A stretch of DNA of 64,000 bases from Trichomonas vaginalis G3 (taxonomy: Eukaryota > Parabasalia > Trichomonadida > Trichomonadidae): positions 4,340,001-4,404,000 of the forward strand of contig NC_067205.1 in NCBI RefSeq assembly GCF_026262505.1, given 5' to 3'. A program made the position numbers and the translations under genes. The notes under the pieces are model-generated. The model was not told where the DNA came from. It ran no database searches and was given only the letters and a program-made list of their open reading frames with translations. Positions 9,952 through 21,500 of the stretch are shown piece after piece (the first letter of the stretch is position 1; every line of letters begins with the position of its first letter).

Positions 9952-11538
9952 ATGAGTGGTCCGAAAAAAACAGTTTATTTTTGTCTAATGGAAGGAAGAA
10001 AAAGTGTCGCAAACAATTCGTCGACTACCTCTGCAGTTAAAGTTCCTACAACTTATGTCTCACCATTCTCAAAACCCTTACAACCTCCTATAATACCAAA
10101 GCAACTTCCTCATACAATTGCAAACAATTCGTCGACTACCTCTGCAGTTAAAGTTCCTACAACTTATGTCTCACCATTCTCAAAACCCTTACAACCTCCT
10201 ATAATACCAAAGCAACTTCCTCATACAATTGCAAACAATTCGTCGACTACCTCTGCAGTTAAAGTTCCTACAACTTATGTCTCACCATTCTCAAAACCCT
10301 TACAACCTCCTATAATACCAAAGCAACTTCCTCATACAATTGCAAACAAATTGTCCAACAATTCAAGACATTCTACTCAAGAAAATACCATACAAACAAA
10401 CGAAACAACAGATACAGTTGTACCAGACACAACAGGACAAGTTTTACAGTCTTCTCCAATTGCAAACCAATTGTCCAACAATTCAAGACAATCTACTCAA
10501 GAAAATACCATACAAACAAACGAAACAACAGATACAGTTGTACCAGACACAACAGGACAAGTTTTACAGTCTTCTCCAATTGCAAACCAATTGTCCAACA
10601 ATTCAAGACAATCTACTCAAGAAAATACCATACAAACAAACGAAACAACAGAGGAACAACCAAGCGCGTCATCGATGACGACAAGGTCCCAGATGAGATA
10701 CCTCGCGTTCGCGAAGCAATTTCAATCAGGAGATACAGAAAATACAGAAGAAAACACTACCATACCTGAACGTGTTCGCAGGCAATATGCTAAAAAAAGA
10801 CTTCAACTCCTTGAAAAACTCAAAAACCAATGGGGAATTCAAGACGACACCGATTATTCGGAAGTGTTTCAGTCTGTTATGGATAGTTTGCAACCAGTTG
10901 AAAATGAAGTTAAAGACCCAGGTGTTCTCGTGGACTTGTTTGTTCAATACTTGCCTGTTACAGCAAACCTAATTGCACTACAAGCCATCGACCAATTTAT
11001 TAGACTTTTCCCCAAAAATATGCAAACTTATTTGCGAAATGTGAAAATTGCTGAGTATGTCAGCATATATCCCAATACCTACAACTATCTCGAAGAATTG
11101 GATGAGTATGGGCAAAGGTCCTTTTACGTATACTTTTTTACCAAACCAGGACAGTCAAAACGGTTATATTGTATACAACCTTTACCAGAATTTCAAGACA
11201 ATTTCCATGTCATATCCACTATAGCGTTAGATACACCAGAAAGAGTTCCATACGGTGGCAAAGTTAGTATTTCAAGCTTCCCGAAAGCTACCAAAGGACA
11301 TCCTATAAAATTGGCAGAATTCACTAATTCAAATTGCCAATTCAAACAGGATGTTGAGTTTGTATTCTTACACGATACCACATTCATAATACAGACACCT
11401 CCAGATGGACTCTACAAAGTATTTATAGCTGGACACGTAGCACCAGATGACGAAGAAGAAGTCGAAGAAATCCTCACCTCAGAGAGCGAAGAAGAAGAAA
11501 ATTTCCAAGACATTCAAGATTCAGAATATACCGAATAA
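9952..11538 (+). CDS. Unrecognised 528-residue repeat-bearing Maverick A gene
   Basis: A fully open gene next to the terminus of A, with no counterpart in B. It starts MSGPKKTVYFCLMEG. Residues 20-130 hold three near-identical 37-residue proline/serine/threonine units, then two and a half 40-residue asparagine/threonine-rich units. After a TRSQMRYLAFAKQF junction comes a folded-looking domain of about 270 residues (helical VLVDLFVQYLPVTANL, then strands such as RSFYVYFFTKPGQ and YGGKVSISSFPK), ending in a very acidic tail. There is no membrane segment or signal peptide. The intact frame and perfect DNA repeats suggest recent expansion under coding constraint. Function unknown; a terminus-proximal accessory gene or fibre-like protein are guesses. 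Confidence 0.6.
   Translation: MSGPKKTVYFCLMEGRKSVANNSSTTSAVKVPTTYVSPFSKPLQPPIIPKQLPHTIANNSSTTSAVKVPTTYVSPFSKPLQPPIIPKQLPHTIANNSSTTSAVKVPTTYVSPFSKPLQPPIIPKQLPHTIANKLSNNSRHSTQENTIQTNETTDTVVPDTTGQVLQSSPIANQLSNNSRQSTQENTIQTNETTDTVVPDTTGQVLQSSPIANQLSNNSRQSTQENTIQTNETTEEQPSASSMTTRSQMRYLAFAKQFQSGDTENTEENTTIPERVRRQYAKKRLQLLEKLKNQWGIQDDTDYSEVFQSVMDSLQPVENEVKDPGVLVDLFVQYLPVTANLIALQAIDQFIRLFPKNMQTYLRNVKIAEYVSIYPNTYNYLEELDEYGQRSFYVYFFTKPGQSKRLYCIQPLPEFQDNFHVISTIALDTPERVPYGGKVSISSFPKATKGHPIKLAEFTNSNCQFKQDVEFVFLHDTTFIIQTPPDGLYKVFIAGHVAPDDEEEVEEILTSESEEEENFQDIQDSEYTE
10009..10650 (+). repeat. In-frame 111-base x3 and 120-base x2.5 coding repeats
   Basis: Units start at 10009, 10120 and 10231 (111 bases each) and at 10342, 10462 and 10582 (120 bases). 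Copies are almost identical at DNA level, and the lengths are multiples of three, so the frame is kept. Confidence 0.95.
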
Positions 11539-11600
11539 AAACTTCATTTATACTAAACATCTTCAGGGCTAGAGGGCACGAAGTGCCTGGAAGCCCCACT

Positions 11601-11631
<31 letters not shown>
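11539..11631. repeat. Terminal inverted repeat end of element A
   Basis: Contains ACTTCATTTATACTAAACATC, a perfectly stacked hairpin at 11566-11597 (GGGCT/AGCCC outer, GGCAC/GTGCC inner arms) and a 28-base T tract. The same order occurs at 45567-45655, and in reverse complement at 21501-21590. Confidence 0.9.
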
Positions 11632-11652
11632 GATTATCAAAAATAAGAAAAA

Positions 11653-12150
11653 CTAGGTTTTGAGAACACTTTTGAGATGATAATCAAAATATTTTGATTG
11701 AAAAATAATATATTATCTAGAATGAATTTTGTTTTCAAATATCTTAACAAATTCTGATAAAATTAAACTAGTTTTTGTAAAGAAAAAAATGAACGAAAAA
11801 CTCTGTAGAATCGGTATTCCAAATGAATACATCCGGTACGAATATGAATGAACGGAAAACTTGAAAGTGGTTGAGCCTCTGCTAACTTACGCGAACAGTT
11901 TTGAAACACAATCACGTTTGAGAAAGTTGTCTCCAGCTATCTTACTGGAAACTAAACGGTTGAGCGCATTACTATATAATCAGTGCCTCATAGCCTTTAG
12001 TTTGTATTAAAAACGAGAAAACTTGTTGAAATGATCAACAAGTTCGAACAAGTTTTCTCGATCTTAAGAGCGGAATGAGTTCCTTATGATGCATACCATT
12101 ATAAATTATTATACATCATAAGGAAAAAACATTCTCCCTAGATAGCTGAG
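11653..12150. repeat. Hairpin cassette, modules in order M4-M3-M2-M1
   Basis: Consecutive imperfect palindromes: GAGAAAGTTGTCTCCAGCTAT (half of M4), the ACTAAA...CCTTTAGTTT module (M3), ACGAGAAAACTTGTT...AACAAGTTTTCTCG (M2), and GTTCCTTATGATG...CATCATAAGGA (M1). The same modules occur in the opposite order at 59587-59908. No gene is visible in 11640-12616. Confidence 0.8.
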
Positions 12151-12616
12151 GCCCTAAATTAACTATTAATCTTTGAGATATTTTTTTATTGAGGTTATAC
12201 GTTTTTCTAAATAATTAAAATGTAAATTTTGATTATGCACTCATCTCTATATTTTTGGCTCTTTAATATATTTGAATCATGATCTGGGAAGAGTTTCAAC
12301 AAAGTAATTCACAAAAGCTATTTTCTTGAAATTTAAAAATCCTGTTTATCATATATTACCAAATTTCAATCCCTACATATTTCAAATATCCTATGAACAT
12401 TTCAAATTTTTGAAAAAACATATTATTTTCCAAATATTTATATGATCAATATTTCTAATAATATTTTCCTGTAAAGCGTCACTTTTTACTTCCTCGCGAC
12501 GATTATTTCCTCTCAAAAAATTCAATAGCTTACATTTTGACAGAACTTAATATGTAACATATAGAAAAACGGTAATCATATTTTAAATAAAAGTGACAAA
12601 TTTAATTCTGAATTGA

Positions 12617-13312
12617 CCATCAATCACCGAAACAACTATTTCCTGTCAAAATGGATTATTATATTATCAAGATAATATTGATTCTCGATATAATTCCATT
12701 ATTATTGATAGATCTTGTATAAATTTCACATTATATAGCATTAATTATTCATCAGTTACTAAAATTTCACTTCCGAATACACTCATTGAATTGCAAGATG
12801 ATGTGTTTATCAATACTCCAATTAAAGAACTTTTTTTGCCTGCATCTCTTACTAAAATCCATGAAGAAGATCCATTTACATTACTGATGAATCTGGAAAA
12901 CTTAAACGTCGATAAAAATAACCCTAAATATGCTTCGGTTGATGGTATATTGTTTAATAAAAACATAGAAGAACTAGTCCATTTTCCAGCAGCAAAAAAA
13001 TTGACAGTTTATTATATGCCAAAAACTGTTAAAATTATTAAAAAACAATCATTATTAGTTCAACATACGTTAACGACTATTATCTTTCAAAACACAATAA
13101 CAGATGTGGAATTTACCGAACTGAAATTTGCAATTGGAATCCGAAGTCTAATTTTTCCATTAGGAGTTTCCATTCCTGGTCAAGTTTTAGATAAATTAAA
13201 TATATATAATATTTCTTATTACTCATTGATCATCAAAACATGTCCAATTGTTTATAATAATGCATACTTTAATTTGTATTTATTGTCTCATTTTATGATC
13301 TATATTTCATAA
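12617..13312 (+). pseudogene. BspA-like LRR gene copy 1, no start codon
   Basis: An open frame running from a TGA at 12614 to the stop at 13310. It carries the trichomonad BspA/LRR_5 pattern: SCQNGLLYYQ, ISLPNTLIELQDDVF, INTPIKELFLPASLTKI, YASVDGILFNKNIEELVHFP, KKLTVYYMPKTVKII. BspA-like proteins are a very large surface or secreted family in trichomonads, implicated in adhesion. No in-frame ATG precedes the first repeat, and the three downstream copies begin the same way after a stop. It ends in a short hydrophobic tail. Likely a 5'-truncated copy, or it uses an unseen upstream exon. Confidence 0.7.
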
Positions 13313-13333
13313 ATAAAATTTATTTTGAATAGA

Positions 13334-13963
13334 TTAACTAATTTGCAACAAAAGAATTTCTAAAAATGAATAATGAATATGGTTACATTCAATCATGTGA
13401 TAATTAAATGATTGAGTCCGATATATTGGTAATTTTAAAAGCAAACTTACGACTGGCTCTAGAATAAAATTATTCTTTTCACTTGCTGCTGGTAAAGTAT
13501 TTGGTTTATTATAACTAGATTTGGCTCCTACTGGATACCACCAATCACTTGAATTTGTGGAACAGTCAAAAAATGAACTTCCACCGATATTTTTTGTAAG
13601 TCCACCTTCAAAAAATTGAGTCCATGATAAGTGAACTTTTTTGTATCCATTAGTTTCTGCTGTACTCTCTTCGGTTGTATCAAAAGGGTGAACTTTTTGA
13701 TACCAGGTATTATTCCCTTCTACTCCATGAACGAGCCAAGTGAATAAGTATCCATTGTTGTCATACCAATAATATTTATTAATTACATTTAGAATTGAAA
13801 ATAAATGGCTATGATTAGTTATATATCTAACTTGATCAATTGTTTTAAAATAATCGCCATTTGTTGCATTATGCTCAAATACTTTAAGATAAAGTTCATT
13901 ATTAATGATATTTATATAATTTCTTAAGAATGTCCCATTAAAATTTAAAACATTTTCTAAAGT
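13334..13963 (-). pseudogene. Start-less fragment of a tryptophan-rich protein
   Basis: A 210-codon frame with no ATG in its first 180 codons, so start-based gene finders miss it. It contains YYWYDNNGYLFTWLVHG, GNNTWYQKVHPFD, KKVHLSWTQFFEGG and SSDWWYPVGAKSSYN, a strongly protein-like composition. The last 30 codons look like read-through. It lies between two BspA-like copies on the other strand. It resembles extracellular trichomonad proteins in style, but I cannot name the family. Confidence 0.5.
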
Positions 13964-14346
13964 TTAGCTTAATTCAAAACAAAAAGTTAATCAGAATTAT
14001 AATTCTGCATATAACCTCAGATCAAAAAAAGAAAAACTCCTTTGATACTTTAATTATTTTCTTTGCATTAATCATTTATGATGCAAAATCAAAGGAAATA
14101 AAAGTTTTAGACACATATTTTCAATTAAGGAAATTCTTCTATTTTTAGCGCCCCTAATCTTTCAAATTTTAAAAGTTTTGAACAAGAATTTGGATAGAGA
14201 TACATTCGCTATAATGCATAAATATCTCTAATTTTTATCGGGATTATAATTTGGAACCATATCCTAAGATGTATTCAAATGAAATAAAAAAAAACATAAG
14301 AATTTCAATAACAAAACTGACAATTTTTATTTAAATGTGTTTTTGA

Positions 14347-15033
14347 TTCATAAGTCAAAAAACATTATATTGTACAGATGGTAATCTTTACAAGCAGAAT
14401 GTCGAAAATCAATACACATCATTACTAATTGATAAAACATGTAGAATTCTTACAAAGAATTGCATTGACTACCCAACTGTAACGGAAATTACATTTTCGA
14501 ATACTATTACTGAGTTACAAGATGATCCATTTATTAACACTCCTATAAAAGAATTAAATTTTCCTGAATCTGTGAAAATAATTTCTGATTTGGATCCATT
14601 TTCTCTTATTTCTTCACTTGAAAATATATTTGTTGATATCAATAATCCATATTTTGCTTCTTCGGATGGTGTTTTATATACAAAACATTTTGAAGAATTA
14701 ATTCATTATCCAACTGCTAAAACAAATAAAGTATATTATCTACCTAATCAAGTTAAAGTAATTAGAAACCAAGCATTTCTGTTTCAGAATAATTTAGTTA
14801 CACTTATTTTCAAGAGTGAGATCATTGAAATAAAGAGAGATTCATTTGATGCAATGGACAATTTGAGAAATTTTGTATTTCCATTAGGTGTTTCATTATC
14901 CAGTTCAATTTTGGATAGACTTAAAAATTATATCATTTCATATTATACTAAAGAAATTTACACTTGTCCAATAGTATACAAAAACATTTTGTTTTATGTT
15001 GATATTCATTGTTTTCTATTTTTATCTATATAA
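14347..15033 (+). pseudogene. BspA-like LRR gene copy 2, no start codon
   Basis: Opens after a TGA at 14344 and runs 228 codons. LRR_5-type repeats are CTDGNLYKQNV, ITFSNTITELQDDPF, ELNFPESVKII, YFASSDGVLYTKHFEELIHYP, KVYYLPNQVKVIRNQAF, NLVTLIFKSEIIEI. It shares about two thirds of its residues with copies 1 and 3. The terminal segment YYTKEIYTCPIVYKN followed by a hydrophobic stretch is the common C-terminus. There is no ATG before the first repeat, as in the other copies. Confidence 0.7.
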
Positions 15034-15437
15034 CGAATAGATTCATCAAAAGAATATCTATTCTCAAGAATAAAGCGATTTATTTTTATAGTTTTAAAAT
15101 TATAATTTTTTTAAGTAGCAATGCAGCATAACCTCTTGATCATTTATCACATATATGAAAATATTGAAAGCTTCAAATATACCTGAAATTGGGCTTTCTT
15201 TTATAGTTTTTTCTGATACCTCCCGCAAAATCAGTCTATTCTGAATTGAAAAGGGGATAGAAAAAGGAGTTTAATGATCATTAATACTCCACGATGTAGT
15301 CATCTTAATTACCAGTTTGAAACTAATGATGGAACCATATTTTGCCGGTTAGCTGCAAAGAAATTTTTTGAAAGGAGTTTCTGGAATAGAGATCTAATTT
15401 TACAAAAAGTGACATATTAATTCTGACTTTTTTATAA

Positions 15438-16115
15438 ATCGCAGAAAAAAAACTATCCTGTAGTAATGGAATTCTTTACAAACAGAATATTGAAAGTCAA
15501 TATACATCTATAAAGATAGATGAATCCTGCATAAATCTCTCAACAAATAGTATTGATTCTGCATATGTTACCAAAATTACATTTCCAAATACTATAATTG
15601 AACTCGCAGATGATGTGTTTGTCAATACACCTCTTAAGGAAATATTTTTGCCAGAATCAGTCCAAATTTTGAATGAACAAGATCCATTTTCTCATTTGGA
15701 ACTATTAGAGAACATATTTGTTGATGAACGAAATCGATTTTTTACATCTTTAGATGGTGTTTTGTATACCAAGAATTTTGAAGAAATTGTCCATTATCCA
15801 ACCGCAAAAACCGCAAAAGTGTATTATTTACCAAAAAATCTAAAAAGAATTAGAAATCAGGCATTTTTGAACAATCCATCGATTACAGCTTTAATATTCA
15901 AAAATGGTATTACATCTGTTGGACATGCATCGTTTTATCTTACCACAAACATTCGAGATTTTATTTTTCCGCTTGGTATAACGCTTCCATCTTCAGTTCA
16001 TAATTCTCTCAAAGATTACACAATTTCATACTACTTCATCGAAAAATGTTCATGTAATATTACAAATTTCAATTTTTGTGCAGAAATAGGATTATTATCA
16101 TTTATATTTATTTGA
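15438..16115 (+). pseudogene. BspA-like LRR gene copy 3, no start codon
   Basis: Opens after a TAA at 15435. Repeats include SCSNGILYKQNI, ITFPNTIIELADDVF, PLKEIFLPESVQIL, FFTSLDGVLYTKNFEEIVHYP, KVYYLPKNLKRIRNQAF. An AAAAAGTGACA motif lies about 30 bases before the open region, as before copies 1 and 4. A CGCAG just upstream could be a 3' splice site, but the trichomonad ACTAACACACAG consensus is absent. Probably surface-protein derived; expression doubtful. Confidence 0.7.
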
Positions 16116-16727
16116 ATTTAATAGTGTAAGAATGAGATCAATTTATCAAGCATAACTAGTAAAATCTTCTAATCATGCTTGAATTAATTAATGAATTCAT
16201 GAATGTCACTTTTAACGCCTAAGAGTCCATGTATAGTTATTATCGTAAATGATAAAATATTCATATCAATATTTGTAGCCTACTGAATCTAAATATCTTA
16301 TTTATTTGAAAATCTATCGTTGGGATATCTTGCGATCAATAAAAAAATTAATTTAATTTATTTCAAATCTCGTTCAAATAAAAGCAGCTGTATAATTTAT
16401 GTGATATAAAGTTAACATAAATTAAGAATGCTTATATGAACATTCATTGGATGTTGTTTCAGGCAAATTTTATTTCGAAATTTCTGATTCTATGAACAAA
16501 ATCAAGTGGCTACTTAATTAATACAGATTGATCAAATAAACATAGAAATTTCTCATCGAAATTTCGCTAATTTCAACAAATCTTTGATGAAAAAATTCAA
16601 ACTCTGTTATATGAGTTGACTTTTGCTAATGTTATACATTTGCAATAGAAATCTGTTTTTATTTCATGGTATTCCTCAAAGGAAAAATTTTAAAAAAGTG
16701 ACACAATCTTATTTTGAAATAATTTGA

Positions 16728-17904
16728 CTATTAATCGGGACATATAATGCCGAAACAACTATTATATATTCATATTTTAATAGTAATGAGATTAGTATTG
16801 GGGATGGGACAAATATTGCACTTATTGATAAAACTTATTCTGGTATTTTGTCTATTCCTGAAAAAATTGAAGGGAGATATGTTACACGAATTGCCAAAAA
16901 TTCATTCACTGATTGTAACTTCATTTCTATCAGACTTCCAGATTCAATTAATTATTTGGGAAATTATTCCTTCAAAAACACAAAAATTAGGGAGTTTATT
17001 GCACCTAGATCTTTATTAACAATAGGTTATTGCGCATTTGAAAGTTCTTCCTTGTTATATGCGGATCTCTCAAAATTTTGAAAATACAAAGATTTTTTAT
17101 AAATCTATGCTTGAAAATGTCAAGTTAAGTAATAATTTAAAGGTTTTGTCACAAGAAATGTTCATATATTCACACTTAAAAAATATAACGATAACTAAAA
17201 GTGTCACAACGATAGGGATGTCATGTTTTTGGGCATGTCAACAATTAGAAGAATTCATCTCTGAAAGTCCATATTTCAAAACATTCAACAAAGTTTTATA
17301 TTCGAACGATCTGAGAACATTGTATGCATATCCATGTAATTCTTTCATCGATATATTACCAACAACTAGATACATATCAAATGTTCGTGGTTTTGGTGCA
17401 ACATCTTTTGTCAACTTTATTTTCAATGTTTCTATCCTCGAGATGGGTCAAGAAGCTTTTCGTGAATGCCAACAACTTGAACTAGTTGATATGAGATGTA
17501 CTCGAGTAAAAATTATACATCATGCTACTTTTTTTAATTGTCCAAAACTTAAAGAAGTAATTTTGCCATATACTATTCAATCGTTAGATTCTTATGTATT
17601 TGGTCTCTCACCAATAAAATTTCTAATAATTCCTCATGAAATAAATATTCACCCTAAATGCTTTGCTGAAAATTGGATTAATGAAGTTGGTTTTTGCGGT
17701 GTTAATGATATTGTAGGTACTCTTCCTTCTGAAATAATCGTTCATGTATCAAAACAATTTCAAGGACAAATTTTTATGAACCATGCCATAACATATCGAA
17801 ATTTAGTTTGTGTTTCAAAAATTTGTCCTTCAATATATGCTAATGATGGAAAAAATCATCACAAGCAACTTTTTTTTGTATATTATGCAATTTTCTATCT
17901 TTGA
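16728..17904 (+). pseudogene. BspA-like LRR gene copy 4, one frameshift
   Basis: The longest of the four. The frame opens after a TGA at 16725, with conserved ETTI codons shared with copy 1. LRR segments are YSGILSIPEKIEGRYVTRI, FISIRLPDSINYLG and REFIAPRSLLTIGYCAF. The frame stops at 17081, and the same repeat series continues in the next frame from about 17075 (LSNNLKVLSQEMFIYSHLK, ITKSVTTIGMSCFWACQQL, KEVILPYTIQSLDSYVFGL) to 17904. The shift lies in a T run at about 17075-17082. Confidence 0.7.
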
Positions 17905-18492
17905 ATGAGTATTTTTAATGTTCTTGATATTTAGTAAAATTTAACTTAACAGAACTTCATGTAATAGCATTTTTATAAAGTTTTGTTTCTTTTTGCATTG
18001 TAAAAAAATAGGGAATCTAATGAGTCATGCTAATCATATCGAATCAAAACAATAATAAAAAAAAATCCAAAATGATTGGAAAAATTAAAGAATCTTGAAA
18101 GTTATATCATTAAAAGATATGTTTCATGTTCATCTTATACTACTTTTATATAGCCTAGTGCCTAAATTAATAAGAGAAATTGAAACATAATCTTAGAACT
18201 ATTATTAGCAGCCATTTTCCATAATTAATGGCTATATTCTTTGAAAGTGCATCGAATTGTTGCTAATGTTTTCAGATCTACTCGAAAAAAATTTCATTAA
18301 CGCAATCTTAATTTTTCTAAGCAAAATTGTTGTAAACAGAAATTCATCAAAAGTGACACCTCAGAAAAGCTAAAATATTGAATTTTTGGAACTTTTGATA
18401 GAGCACGTTTTTAAATATTAATTAAAGTAAATGTATATTTTGTAAAGATTCTTTTTAATAAAAAAATAAAATTTTGAAGAAGAACACAAAAT

Positions 18493-18805
18493 CTTCTGAA
18501 AAATAATATCACATAAACTCATATGTATTTTTCTAATATAATACTATTCTATATAAAAATCAAATTCAATGATCTTAAAAGCGAAGGATAAACCTCAAAA
18601 TTTACGAATATAATGAGTGGATAATAATGCTTATCTATCATAAAACCATTAAATATCAATTTTTGCTTTATACGCCTTATTCCCACTCATTATTCGTAAA
18701 TTTTGAGGTTTATCCTTCGTTTTAAAGATCATTGAATTTGATTTTTATATAATAAATAGGTTATATATATGAAAATCATATGAGTTTATGTGATATTTTT
18801 TCAGA
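18493..18805. repeat. Large inverted repeat, arms about 120 bases
   Basis: The left arm (18493-18613) and right arm (18684-18805) are near-perfect reverse complements; shared segments include ATCACATAAACTCATA and GAAGGATAAACCTCAAAATT. The loop is about 70 bases of A/T-rich sequence. There is no gene in 17905-19304. It is a foldback or MITE-like element, with no clear target duplication seen. Confidence 0.85.
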
Positions 18806-19304
18806 AGATGTTCGATTCTAATATGCCTATCGAAAATAGTACTTCTCAAAGACTTCAACTCTTCGTAATTTCCATTAATTAAATTCTAGAATTATTGTAT
18901 TAATGCTAGATTATTTCATTTTTCTCATCTCCAATTCTACGAATTTACAAATGATAAAAACTAGAGCTGTCACTTATGAATGGAATTTCTGTTGTATTAC
19001 AAAATTTTCTTATCTAGATGAGACTTGATTATTCTAACTGCATTATGTTTAATCAATATTTATTATAAGACGATTCATATAATTAGACATGACATATTTG
19101 TTGACATTCAGAAAATGAGGGTATTTAGCTAAGGTAAATATTAATGCTTTGTGAATTGTAATAGTTAACAGTTTTTGCATCAGGAAATGGTCATTTTTTG
19201 AAAGTGAGTAAAATCGTTCATATTTCGGATAAAAAAGTTTGCTATAGATAGAAATTTCAGGTTTAAATGTAATTTCATCAACAAAAGTAGTTACAATAAA
19301 ACAA

Positions 19305-19860
19305 TTAAATAAAGATGGAAACGTTATCTTCCAAAGCCATCTCGTATTCGTTCATGACATGGGACCAGATGCTTGGATTAATCTGATTTTGTGTATTTTC
19401 AGGTGGAGGGACTGGCGGTGGAGGGTTTTCCGGACGTTTTGGCTTAGATTTTGGTGGAGCCTTCGCCTTGGATTTCTTTTCGGGTTTGTTTCTATCCTTT
19501 TTTGCCTCTAGACAAGGCTTGTTTTGATCGTCATGTACGTTAACATTGATCTCCTGACGCTGCGATAAACGGAGAACTATGCAATGCAGAGAGTCCCACA
19601 CGATCTTTCTGTGATTAAGAAGAATTCCATTAGTGATGTTGGTCTTCTTCTGTTGTCCGTCAGCGCCTTCACGAGTTCTGGCTCGAACAAGCCTTTGTAA
19701 CGTCTGATTACTTGAACTTGATGCGAGGAAATGAATTTTCTCCAAACTTCTGCTCCAAAACTTCAAGGGCCTTATGTATGTCATCTCCATTTTTACTTAC
19801 TTCTTCAGTAATTATGTCATCTTCCTCCTTTGAGAAGCGATGTATGACTCTCTTTGTCAT
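19305..19860 (-). pseudogene. SANT/Myb-like protein gene with shifted frames
   Basis: From the ATG at 19860 the frame reads a SANT-like start (HRFSKEEDDIITEEVSKNG, then a second helix ending FGENSFPRIKFK) before a stop at about 19708. A third helix-like segment (QVIRRYKGLFEPELVK) continues in another frame. The 161-residue frame 19305-19790 supplies a lysine/proline-rich tail (PPKSKPKRPENPPPPVPPP) and the C-terminus. Myb-like DNA-binding proteins are a big trichomonad family. Either a frameshifted gene or two overlapping frames of which only part is real. Confidence 0.4.
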
Positions 19861-20067
19861 GAAATAAAATAAGTCAACGAAAATTTACAAATTGAAATAA
19901 AAAAAATTCGGACAACATAAATTGAAACTTAGATTGATAATAAAGGCTATAGGATTCATTAATGTGGCATAGAATGTGAAAAAAAAGATTCATGTCAAGT
20001 CAGAATAAAAAATTCGGCTTTATTAACATTATTTTCAAATATAAAAAAATAAAAAGTTCTGATTTTA

Positions 20068-20590
20068 TTTATTCTTTGAAGTTTTTCTGGTGACAAAGGT
20101 TGTAAAAAGCTCTTACAACGTAAAAATTTTTGGACCCCCTGAGAATCCCTGATCGAGCAAGTTTGGCAAGTCTCCCTTCAGGAGAGAACATCCAAACGAG
20201 AGAAGCTGTTTTAATCACTTCATGAAGTATCTTATGGATATTGGGTTTAGATATATAGTTTCTAAGCTTAAGGTGGAAAGATTGTTGCGTTTAGAGTAAC
20301 ATGGAGTTTGATGAATGCTCATTTCGATATAGAGCCTTCCATTATCATCATATTGTAAAATTTTTTCATTCAAAATTTAGCTTAGTTAGATTTTTTAATG
20401 TAAAAGTGGCAATATCGATTCGCTTTTTATTTGGAGGGTATTCTTGCGGTATTCCTGAAGCGGTGGTAAGTGTCCGATGGGTTTGCAAATATGTCCTGTA
20501 CAATGTTTTGTCAAAACACACGATTTCATGATGAGGAATTCATCCGGTTTGAATAGATATCCTAGTATGATGGCTAGTGTCAATGTCGAG
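20068..20590 (-). other. Degenerate coding-like remnant
   Basis: Minus-strand pieces such as SKPNIHKILHEVIKTASLV (20190-20265) and YLQTHRTLTTASGIPQEYPP (20400-20510) have protein-like composition but are separated by stops. The first looks like a helix-turn-helix, which could come from a transposase. The evidence is weak. The rest of 19861-21500 shows no gene. Confidence 0.2.
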
Positions 20591-21500
20591 TAAAGTCAGT
20601 CTGCCTTTAGTAACAGTGAAAATAAAGTTGATTCAAGTTGATTTAATCTTGATTTGGTGTTAACTTGAATTGAATTAACAAGAGGTTTTCAGCATTGTTT
20701 TGATGTTGTGGAAGATGGCCGCACTAAATTATGGTTGGTTAAAAACAATTATACTAGTTTTTCTCCAGAGGAAACTTTGTTGATAGCAATTCGTAAATGA
20801 TAATATAAGCACTGTTAACACTTTACATGGCAATTTTTGCAAAAACTTGGGAACATAACAAAATAAGCCAAGTATTCAAGGTAATAGATATTGCTAATAT
20901 ATTAATCAAAATTCATATAATGTAAACGAAATTTCAAAATTATATAATTCCTATTAAAATCGAATAATCGTTTAGAGTCAATTTTACAGGAACACGTCAT
21001 AACATATGAGCGGACTGAAGAAATAAAAGTTAACATTTAGTCTGAAGATTTTGTATATATTACAACAATTAAATACAAGATAATAAGTAATGATGGCTCA
21101 TTTATAACAAGATTAAGATCAAACAAGATTAAGTCATACTGTATTATTTGTAAGAATTTGAGTGGTTAATGAGCTCATATTTCTAATGCTATCATATATC
21201 AGAAAAATAATAAATAATTATAAACGTATTCGAAGCATTAGATTACCCCATAAAAAGTGATATTGTATATATAAGAAGGATGCAATATGATGCAAAGATG
21301 AGCTTAAACTCAACAATTATTTTCCCAAAATTAAAACACTCCGAAACAGATGATGAAAAAATAGTTTAGTTCTGAATAATACGCCATAGCTTGAATCAAT
21401 AGTTGAAGATACTATGTATTGAAACGATGTCACAATATATTCCATAATTACAACGAAAAATATAATAACCTTTGTGAATTCGAGATATTAAGTCGATGAG

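Larger units (their letters stand above)
1..11631. mobile_element. Maverick/Polinton element A (right part only)
   Basis: A self-synthesising-type DNA transposon cut by the left window edge. It is recognised by a collinear set of virus-like genes (FtsK/A32-type ATPase, SF3 helicase, about 535-residue major capsid protein) and by a terminal inverted repeat ending in a 28-base T tract at 11604-11631. The same genes and terminus recur in reverse orientation in element B. A position 1 corresponds to about 33100 of B, and A lacks the 21-mer repeat block that B carries there. Many genes are broken by small indels. Confidence 0.9.

Noticed and set aside
15425-15442. Spliceosomal intron end before BspA-like copy 3
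   Set aside because: Only a CAG is present; the trichomonad ACTAACACACAG consensus and a matching 5' site were not found, and the other copies lack it.
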